Shown: positions 52,267 to 63,803 of the stretch, one piece after another
Layout: each line of letters begins with the position of its first letter
Numbering within the stretch: position 1 is the stretch's first letter
DNA from: Lysobacterales bacterium
GTDB lineage: Bacteria; Pseudomonadota; Gammaproteobacteria; Xanthomonadales; Ahniellaceae
Length of the DNA: 64,000 nt
Assembly: GCA_016182785.1 (NCBI GenBank)
Contig: JACPFU010000004.1
Coordinates: 186,001-250,000, forward strand
Direction of reading: 5' to 3'
The notes under the pieces: generated by a model
What the model was told of the DNA's origin: nothing
Seen by the model: only the letters and a program-made list of their open reading frames with translations
Databases searched by the model: none
Position numbers and translations under genes: made by a program

Positions 52267-55200
52267 ATGCGCGTATTGAACCGCCTGCTGATCCTGGGAT
52301 TGCTGTGCTCGGTGTTGCCGGCGATCGCGGAGGATCGAACCGGCGCGACGCGCCAGGCAGAGTTCCGCCTCAACGACAGCGCCGAGCCCTTGCCGCAGGC
52401 ACCGCCCAGTCCGGTGACCGTGTACGGACGCGGCGTTGCGGTGGACGTGCGCGCGACGCGCCCGGTGCACGCCCGGCCCGACGCGGTTGCGCCGCGAATC
52501 GACTTCGTCGAAGTGCCGGAGCCGAAGCGACGCGACCCGAACGCACCGCGCGGCAGGGGACAGCCCGGTTCGCCAGTGGTCCTGCCCGAATACGCGGTCG
52601 CTGCCGATCCGAAGATCTGGAGCGGCGTCTCGCCGCTGTTCACGACCATCGACTTCTTGAACAACAGCGCGCTGAACGACAGCTACCTGTTCATCCCGGC
52701 CGACCCGCACGCCGCGGTCGGTCCCTCACACGTGGTCACCATCGCCAATGTCACGGTAATGATCCACGACAAGACCGGAGCGCTGCTGTACTCATCCGGC
52801 TTGCAGGACTTCTTCTCGGGACTCGGCGCGAGCGCGCCGGTGACTTACACCTTTGATCCAAAGGTCTACTACGACACTCACGCCGGACGCTTCATCCTGG
52901 TCACTCTGGAGCAGGAGGACCTGAGTGGCACAGCAAGCGACAAGTCCTACATCTTCTTCGCGGTGTCCGACGACAGCGACCCGACCGGCACCTGGTACCA
53001 GTTCCGGATCGATTTCAAGGCGCTGTACGGAGCGAACCGCTGGCTCGATTACCCGGGCTTCGCCTTCGACGAGGAGGCGGTGTACCTGACCGGAAACGTG
53101 TTTGGTTTCGGCGCCGGCGGTGCGTTCAGTGGCGTGCGCATGTTCGCGATCGCCAAGGGATTGGGTACAGGCGGCTGGTACGACGGCGGTACCGCGACGA
53201 TCTACGGACCGACCGACCCCTACGCATCCAGTGGCGCGGCCTCCACGACTATGCCCGCGCGCATCGAGGGCACGCCGCCCGCGGGCAGCATCGGCACCTG
53301 GCTGACGCTATACAGCGGCCTTGCCTCCGGCGGCACCGAGTACATCCAGGCGATGCGCGTGGATACGCCGTTGAGCGCGACGCCGACCTTCACCCTGACC
53401 CAGCTTGCGCAAGGTGACATTGACAGCGGCGCGGCGATGCCGGGTGCACCTCAGCCTGGAACGGACGCGGGTGGCACCAATCGAACCCTGGACACCGGTG
53501 ATCGCCGTGCGATGGAAGCGGTGTGGCGGTCGAATGGGTTGTGGACGGTATTCACCATCGTCTCCAACGCGGCGCCGAACAGCGGCCAACCAACCGCGCG
53601 CTACCTGCGGCTCGACACCACGACCCCGTCGGCGCTGAGCGTGGCCGATTCCGGCAACGCCGGCGGCGAGGACATCTCCGCCGGGTTGTACACCTACTAC
53701 CCTTCGATCGGCCTCAACGACTACGGCCACATGGCGATGGGCTTCACCGGCTCCAATGCCTCGACCTTCGCCGGTTCCTATGCCGTCAGCCGCCGTGCCA
53801 CCGACGGTGCGGGCGTGCTGTCGGCGACCAAGCTGGTCAAGGCTGGCGTCGCGCACTACTACCGGGCCTTCGGCGGTACCCGCAATCGCTGGGGCGACTA
53901 CACCGCGACGCCGCGTGATCCGACCACGCAGTGCTTCTGGCACTACAACAAGTGGGCGGACACGGTGGGCACGATCATTCCGTCCTATCCGAACGAGAAC
54001 GGTCGCTGGAGCACCGCGATCGGACGCGTCTGCGTTTGCGACGGTGACGAGAGCACGGTCGATACCGATTACGACGGCGTCTGCGCCAATGTCGACAACT
54101 GCGATGCCACGGCGAATCGCAATCAGGCCGATGGCGATGGCGACGGTGTTGGCGACGTCTGCGACAACTGCCCCCTGGTCGCCAATCCGAGCCAGGCCGA
54201 TACCGATCTCGACGGCATCGGCGACGCTTGCGACACCGGCGCGGCAGCCTCGACCACGACCGTCACCAGCAGTCCGGATTCGAGCGACTTCGGCCAGATG
54301 GTGAGCCTCACCGCGACGGTCAGCGGCGGCTCGGGCACTCCGACCGGCTCCGTTTCGTTCACTGATGGTGCAACGCCGCTCGGCAGCGTGAGCCTGAACG
54401 TGATGGGCATGGCGGTGTTGTCGACCAGCGGCCTCGCGGTCGGCGGGCACACGATCGGCGCTGCCTACAGCGGCGACTCGACCTACGCCATCTCGTCCGG
54501 CTCCGATCCGCACACCGTGGTCAAGGCCGACACCACGCTCTCGATCAGCGACTCGCCGGAACCGAGCACGCAGGGCAGTCCGGTGACGATCACCGCGGCG
54601 CTCGGCGTTGTCGCTCCGGGTGCGGGCACGCCGACCGGAACCATTGCAGTGACGGCGACCAATTCGACTGGCTGCACGATCACGCTGCCGGCAGTAAGTT
54701 GCGCGCTGACCTTCAGCGCCTCCGGCTCGCAGACGATCAATGCAAGCTACGCTGGAGACGGCAACTTCAACGGCTCGACGGCGGCGGCGATCACCAACCT
54801 GTCGAACCCCGCCAACACGGCGCCGACCATCACCTCGGTCAGCAACCAAACCATCGCCGAAGACGGCAGCACCGGCACGCTCGCGTTCACGATCGGCGAC
54901 GCGCAGGACGCAGGGACGGCGCTGGTGGTCACGGCCACATCCAGCAACACCGGGCTGGTGCCGAACGCGCCGGCGAATCTGGTGCTGGCGGGCAGCGGCG
55001 CGGCGCGCAGCATCAACGTGGTCCCCGCGGCCAACCAGAGCGGCAGCAGCACGATCACGCTGCGCGTGACCGATACCGGCGCGCTGTTCACCGAGACGAC
55101 CTTCGTGGTCACGGTGACTGCAGTCGACGACCCGCCGGTTGCAGTCGGCGACAGCCCGACGGTGGCCGAGGACAGCGGTGCAAACACGATCGATGTGCTC

Positions 55201-56526
55201 GCGAATGACACCGACATCGACGCCGGCACCAAGCTGGTGACCGCGGTCGGCACCCCCAGCAACGGCACGGTGACGAACAACAGCAGCAACGTCAGCTACA
55301 CGCCGAGCGGCAACTACTGCGGTGCCGACAGCTTCACCTACACCATCACCGGCGGCAGCAGCGCGACGGTGAGCGTGACCGTGACCTGCGTCGACGACGC
55401 TCCGGTGGCCGTTGCCGACAGTCCGACGGTGGCCGAGGACAGCGGTGCAAACACGATCGACGTGCTCGCGAACGACACCGACATCGACGCCGGCACGAAG
55501 TTGGTGACCGCGGTCGGCACCGCCAGCAACGGCACGGTGACGAACAACAGCAGCAACGTCAGCTACACGCCGAGCGGCAACTACTGCGGTGCCGACTCGT
55601 TCACCTACACCATCACCGGCGGCAGCAGCGCGACGGTCAGCGTGACCGTGACCTGCGTCGACGACGCTCCGGTGGCCGTCGCCGACAGCCCGACGGTGGG
55701 TGAAGACAGCGGTGCAAACACGATCGACGTGCTCGCGAACGACACCGACATCGACGCCGGCACCAAGCTGGTGACCGCGGTCGGCACCGCCGGCAACGGC
55801 ACGGTGACGAACAACAGCAGCAACGTCAGCTACACGCCGAGCGGCAATTACTGCGGCGCCGACTCGTTCACGTACACGATCACCGGCGGCAGCAGCGCGA
55901 CGGTCAGCGTGACCGTGACCTGCGTCGACGATGGGCCGGCCGTGGCCAATGACGACAGTGCCACCGTGGCTGAAGACAGTGGTGCCACCACGATCTCCGT
56001 ACTTGGCAATGACAGCGCTGATCCAGACGATGGCAGCCTGGCGGTCAGCGCGGTCGGTACCGCTGCTTTCGGCAGCACTGCATTCACGGCAGGCAACGTC
56101 AGCTACGCGCCCACTGCGAACTACTGCGGCGCCGACAGCTTCAGCTACACCATCAGCGGAGGCGACACGGCTTTGGTCAGCGTCAGCGTCAGTTGCGTCA
56201 ACGACGCGCCAACGGCCGTGGGCTCGATCGCCACGCAATCGGCGACCGAGGCGGTGCTGTTGACGGTGGCGACCGCGTCGGCGTTCAACGATGTCGATGG
56301 CGACACGCTGACGTACACGCTCGATGCCGGCGCCCCGGCGTGGTTGTCGATCGATTCCGGAACCGGCGTGTTCAGCGGCACGCCGCCGATCGGTTCCGCA
56401 CCCGGACCCTACAGCGCGACCGTCACCGCCAGCGATGCGGCGCCGACCAGCGCGGCGCAGACCTTCTCGATCACGGTGCTGCCGTTCGGCCTGTTCAAGG
56501 ACGGGTTCGAGACGCCTGCGCCCTGA
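52267..56526 (+). CDS. Large secreted multidomain protein with thrombospondin-type-3, Ig/cadherin-like repeats and FKDGFE tail
   Basis: Exported protein of 1,419 aa; function unknown. The signal peptide is MRVLNRLLILGLLCSVLPAIA. Residues ~110-585 form a globular N-terminal domain I cannot name. Two calcium-binding thrombospondin-type-3-like repeats follow (DTDYDGVCANVDNCD, DGDGDGVGDVCDNCP, DTDLDGIGDACD; ~595-655). Then come two Big_3/Ig-like domains (~660-845), a bridging domain, and four ~89-aa cadherin/VCBS-like repeats (~953-1310) with NDTDIDAGTKLV and GADSFTYTITGG. A putative-Ig (He_PIG-like) domain precedes LFKDGFETPAP, so the shared tail is followed by four extra residues. The ATG at 52267 has GGAGGGG upstream. 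Likely an adhesin or matrix protein; this is inference from domains only. Confidence 0.87.
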   Translation: MRVLNRLLILGLLCSVLPAIAEDRTGATRQAEFRLNDSAEPLPQAPPSPVTVYGRGVAVDVRATRPVHARPDAVAPRIDFVEVPEPKRRDPNAPRGRGQPGSPVVLPEYAVAADPKIWSGVSPLFTTIDFLNNSALNDSYLFIPADPHAAVGPSHVVTIANVTVMIHDKTGALLYSSGLQDFFSGLGASAPVTYTFDPKVYYDTHAGRFILVTLEQEDLSGTASDKSYIFFAVSDDSDPTGTWYQFRIDFKALYGANRWLDYPGFAFDEEAVYLTGNVFGFGAGGAFSGVRMFAIAKGLGTGGWYDGGTATIYGPTDPYASSGAASTTMPARIEGTPPAGSIGTWLTLYSGLASGGTEYIQAMRVDTPLSATPTFTLTQLAQGDIDSGAAMPGAPQPGTDAGGTNRTLDTGDRRAMEAVWRSNGLWTVFTIVSNAAPNSGQPTARYLRLDTTTPSALSVADSGNAGGEDISAGLYTYYPSIGLNDYGHMAMGFTGSNASTFAGSYAVSRRATDGAGVLSATKLVKAGVAHYYRAFGGTRNRWGDYTATPRDPTTQCFWHYNKWADTVGTIIPSYPNENGRWSTAIGRVCVCDGDESTVDTDYDGVCANVDNCDATANRNQADGDGDGVGDVCDNCPLVANPSQADTDLDGIGDACDTGAAASTTTVTSSPDSSDFGQMVSLTATVSGGSGTPTGSVSFTDGATPLGSVSLNVMGMAVLSTSGLAVGGHTIGAAYSGDSTYAISSGSDPHTVVKADTTLSISDSPEPSTQGSPVTITAALGVVAPGAGTPTGTIAVTATNSTGCTITLPAVSCALTFSASGSQTINASYAGDGNFNGSTAAAITNLSNPANTAPTITSVSNQTIAEDGSTGTLAFTIGDAQDAGTALVVTATSSNTGLVPNAPANLVLAGSGAARSINVVPAANQSGSSTITLRVTDTGALFTETTFVVTVTAVDDPPVAVGDSPTVAEDSGANTIDVLANDTDIDAGTKLVTAVGTPSNGTVTNNSSNVSYTPSGNYCGADSFTYTITGGSSATVSVTVTCVDDAPVAVADSPTVAEDSGANTIDVLANDTDIDAGTKLVTAVGTASNGTVTNNSSNVSYTPSGNYCGADSFTYTITGGSSATVSVTVTCVDDAPVAVADSPTVGEDSGANTIDVLANDTDIDAGTKLVTAVGTAGNGTVTNNSSNVSYTPSGNYCGADSFTYTITGGSSATVSVTVTCVDDGPAVANDDSATVAEDSGATTISVLGNDSADPDDGSLAVSAVGTAAFGSTAFTAGNVSYAPTANYCGADSFSYTISGGDTALVSVSVSCVNDAPTAVGSIATQSATEAVLLTVATASAFNDVDGDTLTYTLDAGAPAWLSIDSGTGVFSGTPPIGSAPGPYSATVTASDAAPTSAAQTFSITVLPFGLFKDGFETPAP
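55123..55923 (+). repeat. Three near-identical 267-bp tandem repeats inside the large secreted protein gene
   Basis: Units start at 55123, 55390 and 55657 (each at GTCGACGA), exactly 267 bp apart, each encoding 89 residues. They differ by only a few bases, for example AATGACACC versus AACGACACC and ACCCCCAGC versus ACCGCCAGC. Such identity at silent sites points to recent duplication or gene conversion. Confidence 0.95.
55924..56196 (+). repeat. Diverged fourth copy of the 89-aa repeat
   Basis: A 273-bp unit in frame with the three preceding copies, with the same protein pattern (ATVAEDSGATTISVLGND, YCGADSFSYTISGG) but clearly diverged DNA. It probably represents the ancestral neighbour that did not take part in the recent amplification. 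Confidence 0.85.
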
Positions 56527-56540
56527 ACGATCGGAACTTC

Positions 56541-56572
56541 GGGTCGGGACGCCATGGGCGGCGTCCCGACCC
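56541..56572. terminator. Hairpin between two convergent secreted-protein genes
   Basis: A perfect 13-bp stem, GGGTCGGGACGCC / GGCGTCCCGACCC, with a 6-nt loop, placed between the stop codons of convergent genes (14 bp and 6 bp away). There is no T-tract, but position and strength suggest a bidirectional terminator or RNA-stabilising hairpin. Confidence 0.65.
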
Positions 56573-56578
56573 GACGGA

Positions 56579-57994
56579 TCACTCGAAGCCGTCGCCGAAC
56601 AGATTCCCGGAGTCGCTCTGGATGCGCGCCGCCAGCACCCAAGTGCTGGTGCCGATGTCGTTGTTGTTCTCGTCGTAGCAGCGTGGCGCCGCATTGCCGA
56701 CCAGCACCGTCGTGTTGCCCCAGGAGCTGATGTTGGCGAAGTGCTGCGGTGGCACCGTGCCCGGCGGGCACAGGCTCTGCGCCGTGGGCGGGGCGTACTG
56801 GAAGAAGTCGCTGCCCTGGCTGCCGTACCCGGTGTCGACCGCATCCAGGGTGGTCTCGCCGTTGCCGAGCTTCACCAGTGCAGCGTAGTAGCCGACCCCG
56901 GGCATCGTCGGCGTGCTGAGTCCCATTGCGACGATCACGCGTCCGTTGGCTGCGACCGTCGCGGCCATCGGTCCGCCCGAGAGGGTGATCTCCGGGCCGA
57001 ATGCCGCGGGCTGCGGGAGCACCACATCCGCGACCGTGTTGCCGCGGATGACCAGCAGATGCGGGGTCTGGCCGCTCGGGGCCGTGCTCGGGGCCATCGC
57101 CGGCACGACGAATCCGCCACCGCCGATGAAGCGACCCTTGAACAGCGCGTAGTCGGCGGCCTCCGGACCGCCGACGGCCGCGGTTCCGAGCAGTGCCAGG
57201 TTGGCGGTCGCAAGCCGCAGCAGTCCCCAGGTGCGCCGCCCCGCGGTCTCGACGCGGGCGAGCGCCCGAATCTCGTCGCCCACGATGACGCGGGCGACGT
57301 GCACGTCGAGCGTACGCACGCCTTCCTGTTCCGGGATCGCGTAGGTCTGCAGCAGCGCGCCGCCCGCGGAGAAGCGCGCCGCGATGCCGCGACGCATCGT
57401 GTCGCCATGGTTCGACGCGCCCACCACCAGCCACTCGCCATTGGCGCCCGGGAACACGCCGTGGAAGTTCAGGCCGTACCAGTTCGCCTCGCCGGTCTCC
57501 GGGTCCCAGCCAAACATCCAGGCATTGAGGTCGTGCGCGCCGCTCCAGGCCAGCGTGCCCTGATCGAGGTTGACCATCGCCAGCAACAGGTGGGATTGCG
57601 GATAGCTCGGGTGGCTCATCGGGGCCGCGACCAGCATCGCGTCGTCCTGCGCGTTGGTGTTCCCGGCACCGACGCAGGTCACCGCGGCGGGCTGTTCGCG
57701 CATGAAGATCGAACTCGCAATGGTCTGCACCCCGTCGCCGGAGAAGGATGGGTCCAGCGTTCCGTCCACGCGCGCACGAACGACGATCCACTCGCGGGGT
57801 GCATTGCGATAGGCCACGATGCCGACGCCACCGCCGGCGAGCGGGCAGGCGCCGAGCACGCGCGTCTCGGCGTCGGGCGCGGTGTACACCTGGATGCCGC
57901 TGCCGGCAAAGCCCGGGTCCAGCGTATCGGCAGTGGCCACGGCCCATGGGGCGAGGCTGGCGCAGGCGAGCAGGGTGGCGAGGATGCGGTTCAT
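56579..57994 (-). CDS. Secreted delta-60-repeat (DUF5122-like) protein with FGDGFE tail
   Basis: Exported 471-aa protein. The signal peptide MNRILATLLACASLAPWAVA is followed by two N-terminal motifs of the delta-60/DUF5122 type, DTLDPGFAGSGIQVYT and GTLDPSFSGDGVQTI, which form blades of a predicted beta-propeller. The rest is beta-rich without recognisable catalytic residues. The protein ends exactly in LFGDGFE. The ATG at 57994 has GGAGA upstream. It converges with the large repeat protein and is divergent from the DJ-1 gene. Function unknown. Confidence 0.8.
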   Translation of the reverse strand: MNRILATLLACASLAPWAVATADTLDPGFAGSGIQVYTAPDAETRVLGACPLAGGGVGIVAYRNAPREWIVVRARVDGTLDPSFSGDGVQTIASSIFMREQPAAVTCVGAGNTNAQDDAMLVAAPMSHPSYPQSHLLLAMVNLDQGTLAWSGAHDLNAWMFGWDPETGEANWYGLNFHGVFPGANGEWLVVGASNHGDTMRRGIAARFSAGGALLQTYAIPEQEGVRTLDVHVARVIVGDEIRALARVETAGRRTWGLLRLATANLALLGTAAVGGPEAADYALFKGRFIGGGGFVVPAMAPSTAPSGQTPHLLVIRGNTVADVVLPQPAAFGPEITLSGGPMAATVAANGRVIVAMGLSTPTMPGVGYYAALVKLGNGETTLDAVDTGYGSQGSDFFQYAPPTAQSLCPPGTVPPQHFANISSWGNTTVLVGNAAPRCYDENNNDIGTSTWVLAARIQSDSGNLFGDGFE

Positions 57995-58123
57995 GTGCGG
58001 GTCTCCGGTGTCCGTGCCCCGCAGTACGCACAAGTTCGGCGAATTCTTCGCCGTGGCGCAGACCTCGCCATTCCCGTTCAGCCGACGCGCTGGCAGACTG
58101 CAGACGGCCACACCGGAGGCGAC

Positions 58124-58681
58124 ATGAGCCAGACCGTACTGATCCCCGTCGCGAACGGGACCGAAGACATCGAAGCCGTGACCCTGATCGACGTATTGCG
58201 CCGCGCCGGCATGGCGGTGACCGTGGCCAGCGTCGGCAACGCGCGCGAAGTGACCTGCGCCAATGGCACCCGCATCGTGGCCGACAGCCTGCACGCGGAC
58301 GTCGCCGGGCGCAGCTTCGACCTGATCGCGTTGCCCGGCGGCATGCCCGGCGCCGAGCATCTGCGCGATACGCCGGCGCTGATCGCACAGCTGCGGGCGC
58401 AGGATGCGCGCAGTGGCCTGTTCGCTGCGATCTGCGCCTCGCCCGGCGTGGTGCTGGCCAGCCACGGCCTGATCGGCACGCGCAAGGCCACGGCCTATCC
58501 GGGGTTCGAGAAGCTGCTGCCGCCCGGGAGCTTCGTCGCCGAACGTGTGGTCCGCGACGGCCACCTGGTTACCAGCCGCGGCCCCGGCACCGCGCTCGAG
58601 TTCGCCCTCGCACTGGTCGAGGCGATGGGTCTTGGCGCGCAGGCGGAACAGCTTGCGAGCGGCATGCTGGCGCGGCGCTGA
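58124..58681 (+). CDS. DJ-1/PfpI (YajL-like) family protein
   Basis: Cytoplasmic 185-aa protein of the DJ-1 superfamily. It shows the conserved acid in PVANGTEDIEAVT (Glu near residue 14), GGMPGAEHL and the nucleophile-elbow cysteine in AAICASPGVVL near residue 105. It most resembles YajL/DJ-1, linked to oxidative-stress protection; a glyoxalase or deglycase role has been claimed for relatives and is debated. GGAGG lies 4 nt before the ATG at 58124. It stands alone between minus-strand genes inside the pgeF-clpB insert. Confidence 0.92.
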   Translation: MSQTVLIPVANGTEDIEAVTLIDVLRRAGMAVTVASVGNAREVTCANGTRIVADSLHADVAGRSFDLIALPGGMPGAEHLRDTPALIAQLRAQDARSGLFAAICASPGVVLASHGLIGTRKATAYPGFEKLLPPGSFVAERVVRDGHLVTSRGPGTALEFALALVEAMGLGAQAEQLASGMLARR

Positions 58682-58713
58682 AAAAAAAACCGCGGCCCTT
58701 GCGGACCGCGGTT
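58682..58713 (-). terminator. Intrinsic terminator of the alpha/beta-hydrolase gene
   Basis: On the minus strand, an 8-bp stem AACCGCGG / CCGCGGTT with a 10-nt loop is followed by an uninterrupted run of about eight T, 18 bp after the hydrolase stop codon. The T-run abuts the stop codon of the convergent DJ-1 gene. Confidence 0.85.
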
Positions 58714-58730
58714 GGGGAGGGCGGGCGTGC

Positions 58731-60650
58731 TCAGCGCGCCGCGTTGGAGTTCATGTTGCTGTTGCGGCTGCTGTCGGTCACCTGGGCCGGGTCGCGCATG
58801 CCGCCGGTATGGCACCAGCCGGTCTTGTGGCCGAGGTTCACCGCGCCGCTCAACTGGCCCTTGGCCTTCTCGGTGGTGCCGTCTTCCGGATCGGAAAGCA
58901 GCACGTCGGTGGCCATGTTGCAGTAGTCGTAGACCCAGCTGCGGTCGGTGAACGAGGTGGTGTGGAAGTTCACCTTGGCGCGCGCCCAACTCGGGATGCC
59001 GGCGAGCCAGCTCGACGCGCCGCTGTAGGTCAGGTTGCTGTTGGTGCCGCAGCCGACGCCGAAGATCGAGCCGAGCACGGCGGCGTTGCCGGCCAGCGCG
59101 GTGCCTTGGTACGGGGTGCCGACCGACTGGATCAGACGGGCGCCGGTGGCGTTGTCGAGACCCGACCAGTAGTAGGTGTAGAGGTGCGTTGCCGCGGCAC
59201 CACCCTGGCTGTGGGCAACGATGCCGTAGGAGTTCCAGGTCGCGCCGAAGGTCTTGATCAGGTTCGCGAACTGGTCATGGGAACGGTTCTGGTTGAAGTC
59301 CCGGAACACCGCGGCATTGCCGAACTGGTAGGCGACCGGACCCCAGGCATCGCCGGAGCAGTAGCCGTGCACCAGCAGCAGCTTGGTGCCGACGCCCTTG
59401 GCCTGGGCCAGGTCGGCCGGCCGCGCGCCCATTTGCATCTCCTCGTCGACGACGACGCGACGCTCGAACGCCGCTTTCGGCAGCGCACCGAGGTTGATCG
59501 GCAGTTCCGCAACCGTCGCCAGCGGGATGAAGTGGTTCGGGTCCTCGATGCGCAGGTTGCGCAGCGTGAACGGACCGACCGCCTTGGCCTTCGCGATCCA
59601 GCGCGCATCCAGCGACAGCGGCAGGCGGCCGCCATCGAGTTCGCTCATGCCGCCGATCCAGGCGACCGCGACATCGCGGCCATTGCGCTTGCCCCAGACC
59701 TCGCCGAGCACGCGATAGTGGTCGCTGCCGGCCTTGGACACGCTGACGTCGAGATCGAGCGCGATGCGGCGTTCCGAGACCGCCTTGCCAAACAGCGTGG
59801 CCTGGCGCACGGCGACCTGGTCGGCGATCACCGGCAGCGCGAATTCGGCACTGCGCACGAACCCCTTGCCGTCGGCGGTGCGACCGCTGGCAATGACCTG
59901 GGCGCTGTGCGCGCCGGCGCGCAGCGCGGCGAAGTCGGCACCGAACATGCCGTCGAGCGCAAGGCCGTCGCCATGCAGGCCGTCATCGAACATCGCGTAC
60001 TCGGCTACGCCATCGGGGCTGGTGACGCGCAGCTTGGCCTCGGAGATGGCCGGCACCGACGCTCCGCCCTCTTCGTCATAGACCGAGGCGACGAAACCGA
60101 TGCGCTTGCCGACCAGCTGATTGAAGCTGGTCGGATGCGCCATCAAACGGGTCTTGCCGGCGCCTTCGACCAGTACGAAGCCCTGCGCCGCGGCGTTGCC
60201 CTCGACCGAAAGCGTCCAGTCGCCAGGCATCATCGCCTTGAAGCCATAGCGCACGGCCGGGAAGTTCTGGCCCTCCAGCGCGAAATTCGTTTGATCGAGT
60301 TCCTGGGCGAGGTCGCGCACCGACTTCGCGGGACTGCCGAGCGGATCGCGCAGTTGCAGGTTCCAGTTCGACTTGGCGCCGGAGAACGCCAGCAGGCGCA
60401 GATCCTCGCCTTCCACCGGCAACGTCGTCTGCCAGCTGTAGCGGCCGTCTGCGCGCTTGTCGAGGCGTACCGGCAGCAGCGCGCTCTTCGAGTGCACCGC
60501 AGTGCTGGCCGGTTCAACCGCCGCCATCGCGGCGAAGTCGGACGGCGGCCCTGCAAGCTGCTTGGTGGCGAGCCCGGCCGCGGAAGCCGACGCAAACGGA
60601 ACTGCCGCAGCAGCAAGGGACAACAGGAAACCGGTACGACGCTTGCTCAC
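58731..60650 (-). CDS. Secreted alpha/beta-hydrolase (lipase-like)
   Basis: Exported protein of 639 aa. The start is a GTG at 60650 with GGGAGGG upstream, giving the signal peptide VSKRRTGFLLSLAAAAVPFA; a further upstream ATG would add 41 non-signal residues. Residues ~30-340 are a beta-rich N-terminal region with the calcium-site-like motif FDDGLHGDGLALDGMFG. The hydrolase domain starts near LLLVHGYCSGDAWG. Its nucleophile serine lies in GIVAHSQGGAAATH (AxSxG), with further lipase-like loops (VGTPYQGTAL). A Ser/Asn-rich tail ends NSNMNSNAAR, so it lacks the GFE tag of its neighbours. Substrate unknown; lipase or esterase is likely. Confidence 0.82.
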   Translation of the reverse strand: MSKRRTGFLLSLAAAAVPFASASAAGLATKQLAGPPSDFAAMAAVEPASTAVHSKSALLPVRLDKRADGRYSWQTTLPVEGEDLRLLAFSGAKSNWNLQLRDPLGSPAKSVRDLAQELDQTNFALEGQNFPAVRYGFKAMMPGDWTLSVEGNAAAQGFVLVEGAGKTRLMAHPTSFNQLVGKRIGFVASVYDEEGGASVPAISEAKLRVTSPDGVAEYAMFDDGLHGDGLALDGMFGADFAALRAGAHSAQVIASGRTADGKGFVRSAEFALPVIADQVAVRQATLFGKAVSERRIALDLDVSVSKAGSDHYRVLGEVWGKRNGRDVAVAWIGGMSELDGGRLPLSLDARWIAKAKAVGPFTLRNLRIEDPNHFIPLATVAELPINLGALPKAAFERRVVVDEEMQMGARPADLAQAKGVGTKLLLVHGYCSGDAWGPVAYQFGNAAVFRDFNQNRSHDQFANLIKTFGATWNSYGIVAHSQGGAAATHLYTYYWSGLDNATGARLIQSVGTPYQGTALAGNAAVLGSIFGVGCGTNSNLTYSGASSWLAGIPSWARAKVNFHTTSFTDRSWVYDYCNMATDVLLSDPEDGTTEKAKGQLSGAVNLGHKTGWCHTGGMRDPAQVTDSSRNSNMNSNAAR

Positions 60651-60983
60651 GAAACCCTCCCAGATTTGGTGCGCGCACGCGCGGGAGCGTGCGAACGGAT
60701 GCGTGGCAGTTGTGTGCGCCGGATCGAGTCCCCCGCTGGTCCGTACCCCTGAGTCCGGACTGGCGCGGGGCAAATTGTGCGGTAGTTCTCATTTTTTGCA
60801 CGCTGCAGTGCGTCAAACGCCCGTTTGAGACAGGTGTTTGCAATCGCAGAAGGTCAAAGCGTGCGCCCGCTCCTGGACCGCAGCCGACTGCTGGCAGCGC
60901 CTTTTCCACGCTTGAATCCGCGCGCCGCGGCCGCAGCTTGCGGTCATCTCGCGGCGTGGCCGCATCAGACTTCGGGGAATCCC
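60651..60983 (+). other. 333-bp intergenic region upstream of clpB
   Basis: The region separates the divergent hydrolase and clpB genes and contains no convincing gene. It holds a palindrome at 60813-60828. An open frame runs through into clpB, but the ClpB N-terminus at 60984 matches the family, so this stretch is taken as untranslated. I looked for a sigma-32 heat-shock promoter and found none with correct spacing. Confidence 0.6.
60813..60828. promoter_or_regulatory. Palindrome TCAAACG-CC-CGTTTGA (candidate operator)
   Basis: Perfect 7-bp arms around two bases in the hydrolase/clpB intergenic region, 156 bp before the clpB start. The size and symmetry suit a dimeric regulator site. It is single-copy in what I could see, so function is a guess. 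Confidence 0.35.
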
Positions 60984-63560
<2,577 letters not shown>

Positions 63561-63575
63561 TGCGACTGGGCTATC

Positions 63576-63803
63576 ATGCGAACGATGAATGTGGACCCGC
63601 AGATCCTGGAGTACGTGGCGAGGTGGCGCGAGGTCTCGCCACAGCTCGAGGCCATGCGCGACCAGGAACTCGTATCCACTCCGCTGCCGATCGCCATGGC
63701 GCAACTTGCTGGCATGGTCGAGTCCGCGGTGTTCCTTGAACCGCTCTCGAACACCTCCGGCATGGTCGAGATGCAGCGCATCTTTGCGCTGTTGCGCAAA
63801 TGA
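63576..63803 (+). CDS. Small protein of unknown function, upstream partner of a nucleotidyltransferase
   Basis: A 75-aa acidic-to-neutral helical protein I do not recognise (MRTMNVDPQILEYVARW near the start, ending EMQRIFALLRK). It lies 15 bp after clpB and overlaps the next gene by ATGA, so the two are translationally coupled. A second ATG at 63585 is an alternative start; neither has a good ribosome site. No signal peptide or membrane segment. The arrangement resembles two-gene nucleotidyltransferase modules, but no function can be assigned. Confidence 0.6.
   Translation: MRTMNVDPQILEYVARWREVSPQLEAMRDQELVSTPLPIAMAQLAGMVESAVFLEPLSNTSGMVEMQRIFALLRK

Noticed and set aside
55123..56196. CRISPR-like direct repeats
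   Set aside because: The units are 267 bp, contiguous, in frame and encode protein domains; there are no short repeats with unique spacers.
60901..60950. CTTGAA as a sigma-32 -35 element for clpB
   Set aside because: The nearest CCCCAT-like sequence is about 24 bp away instead of roughly 13-15, and the match is poor.
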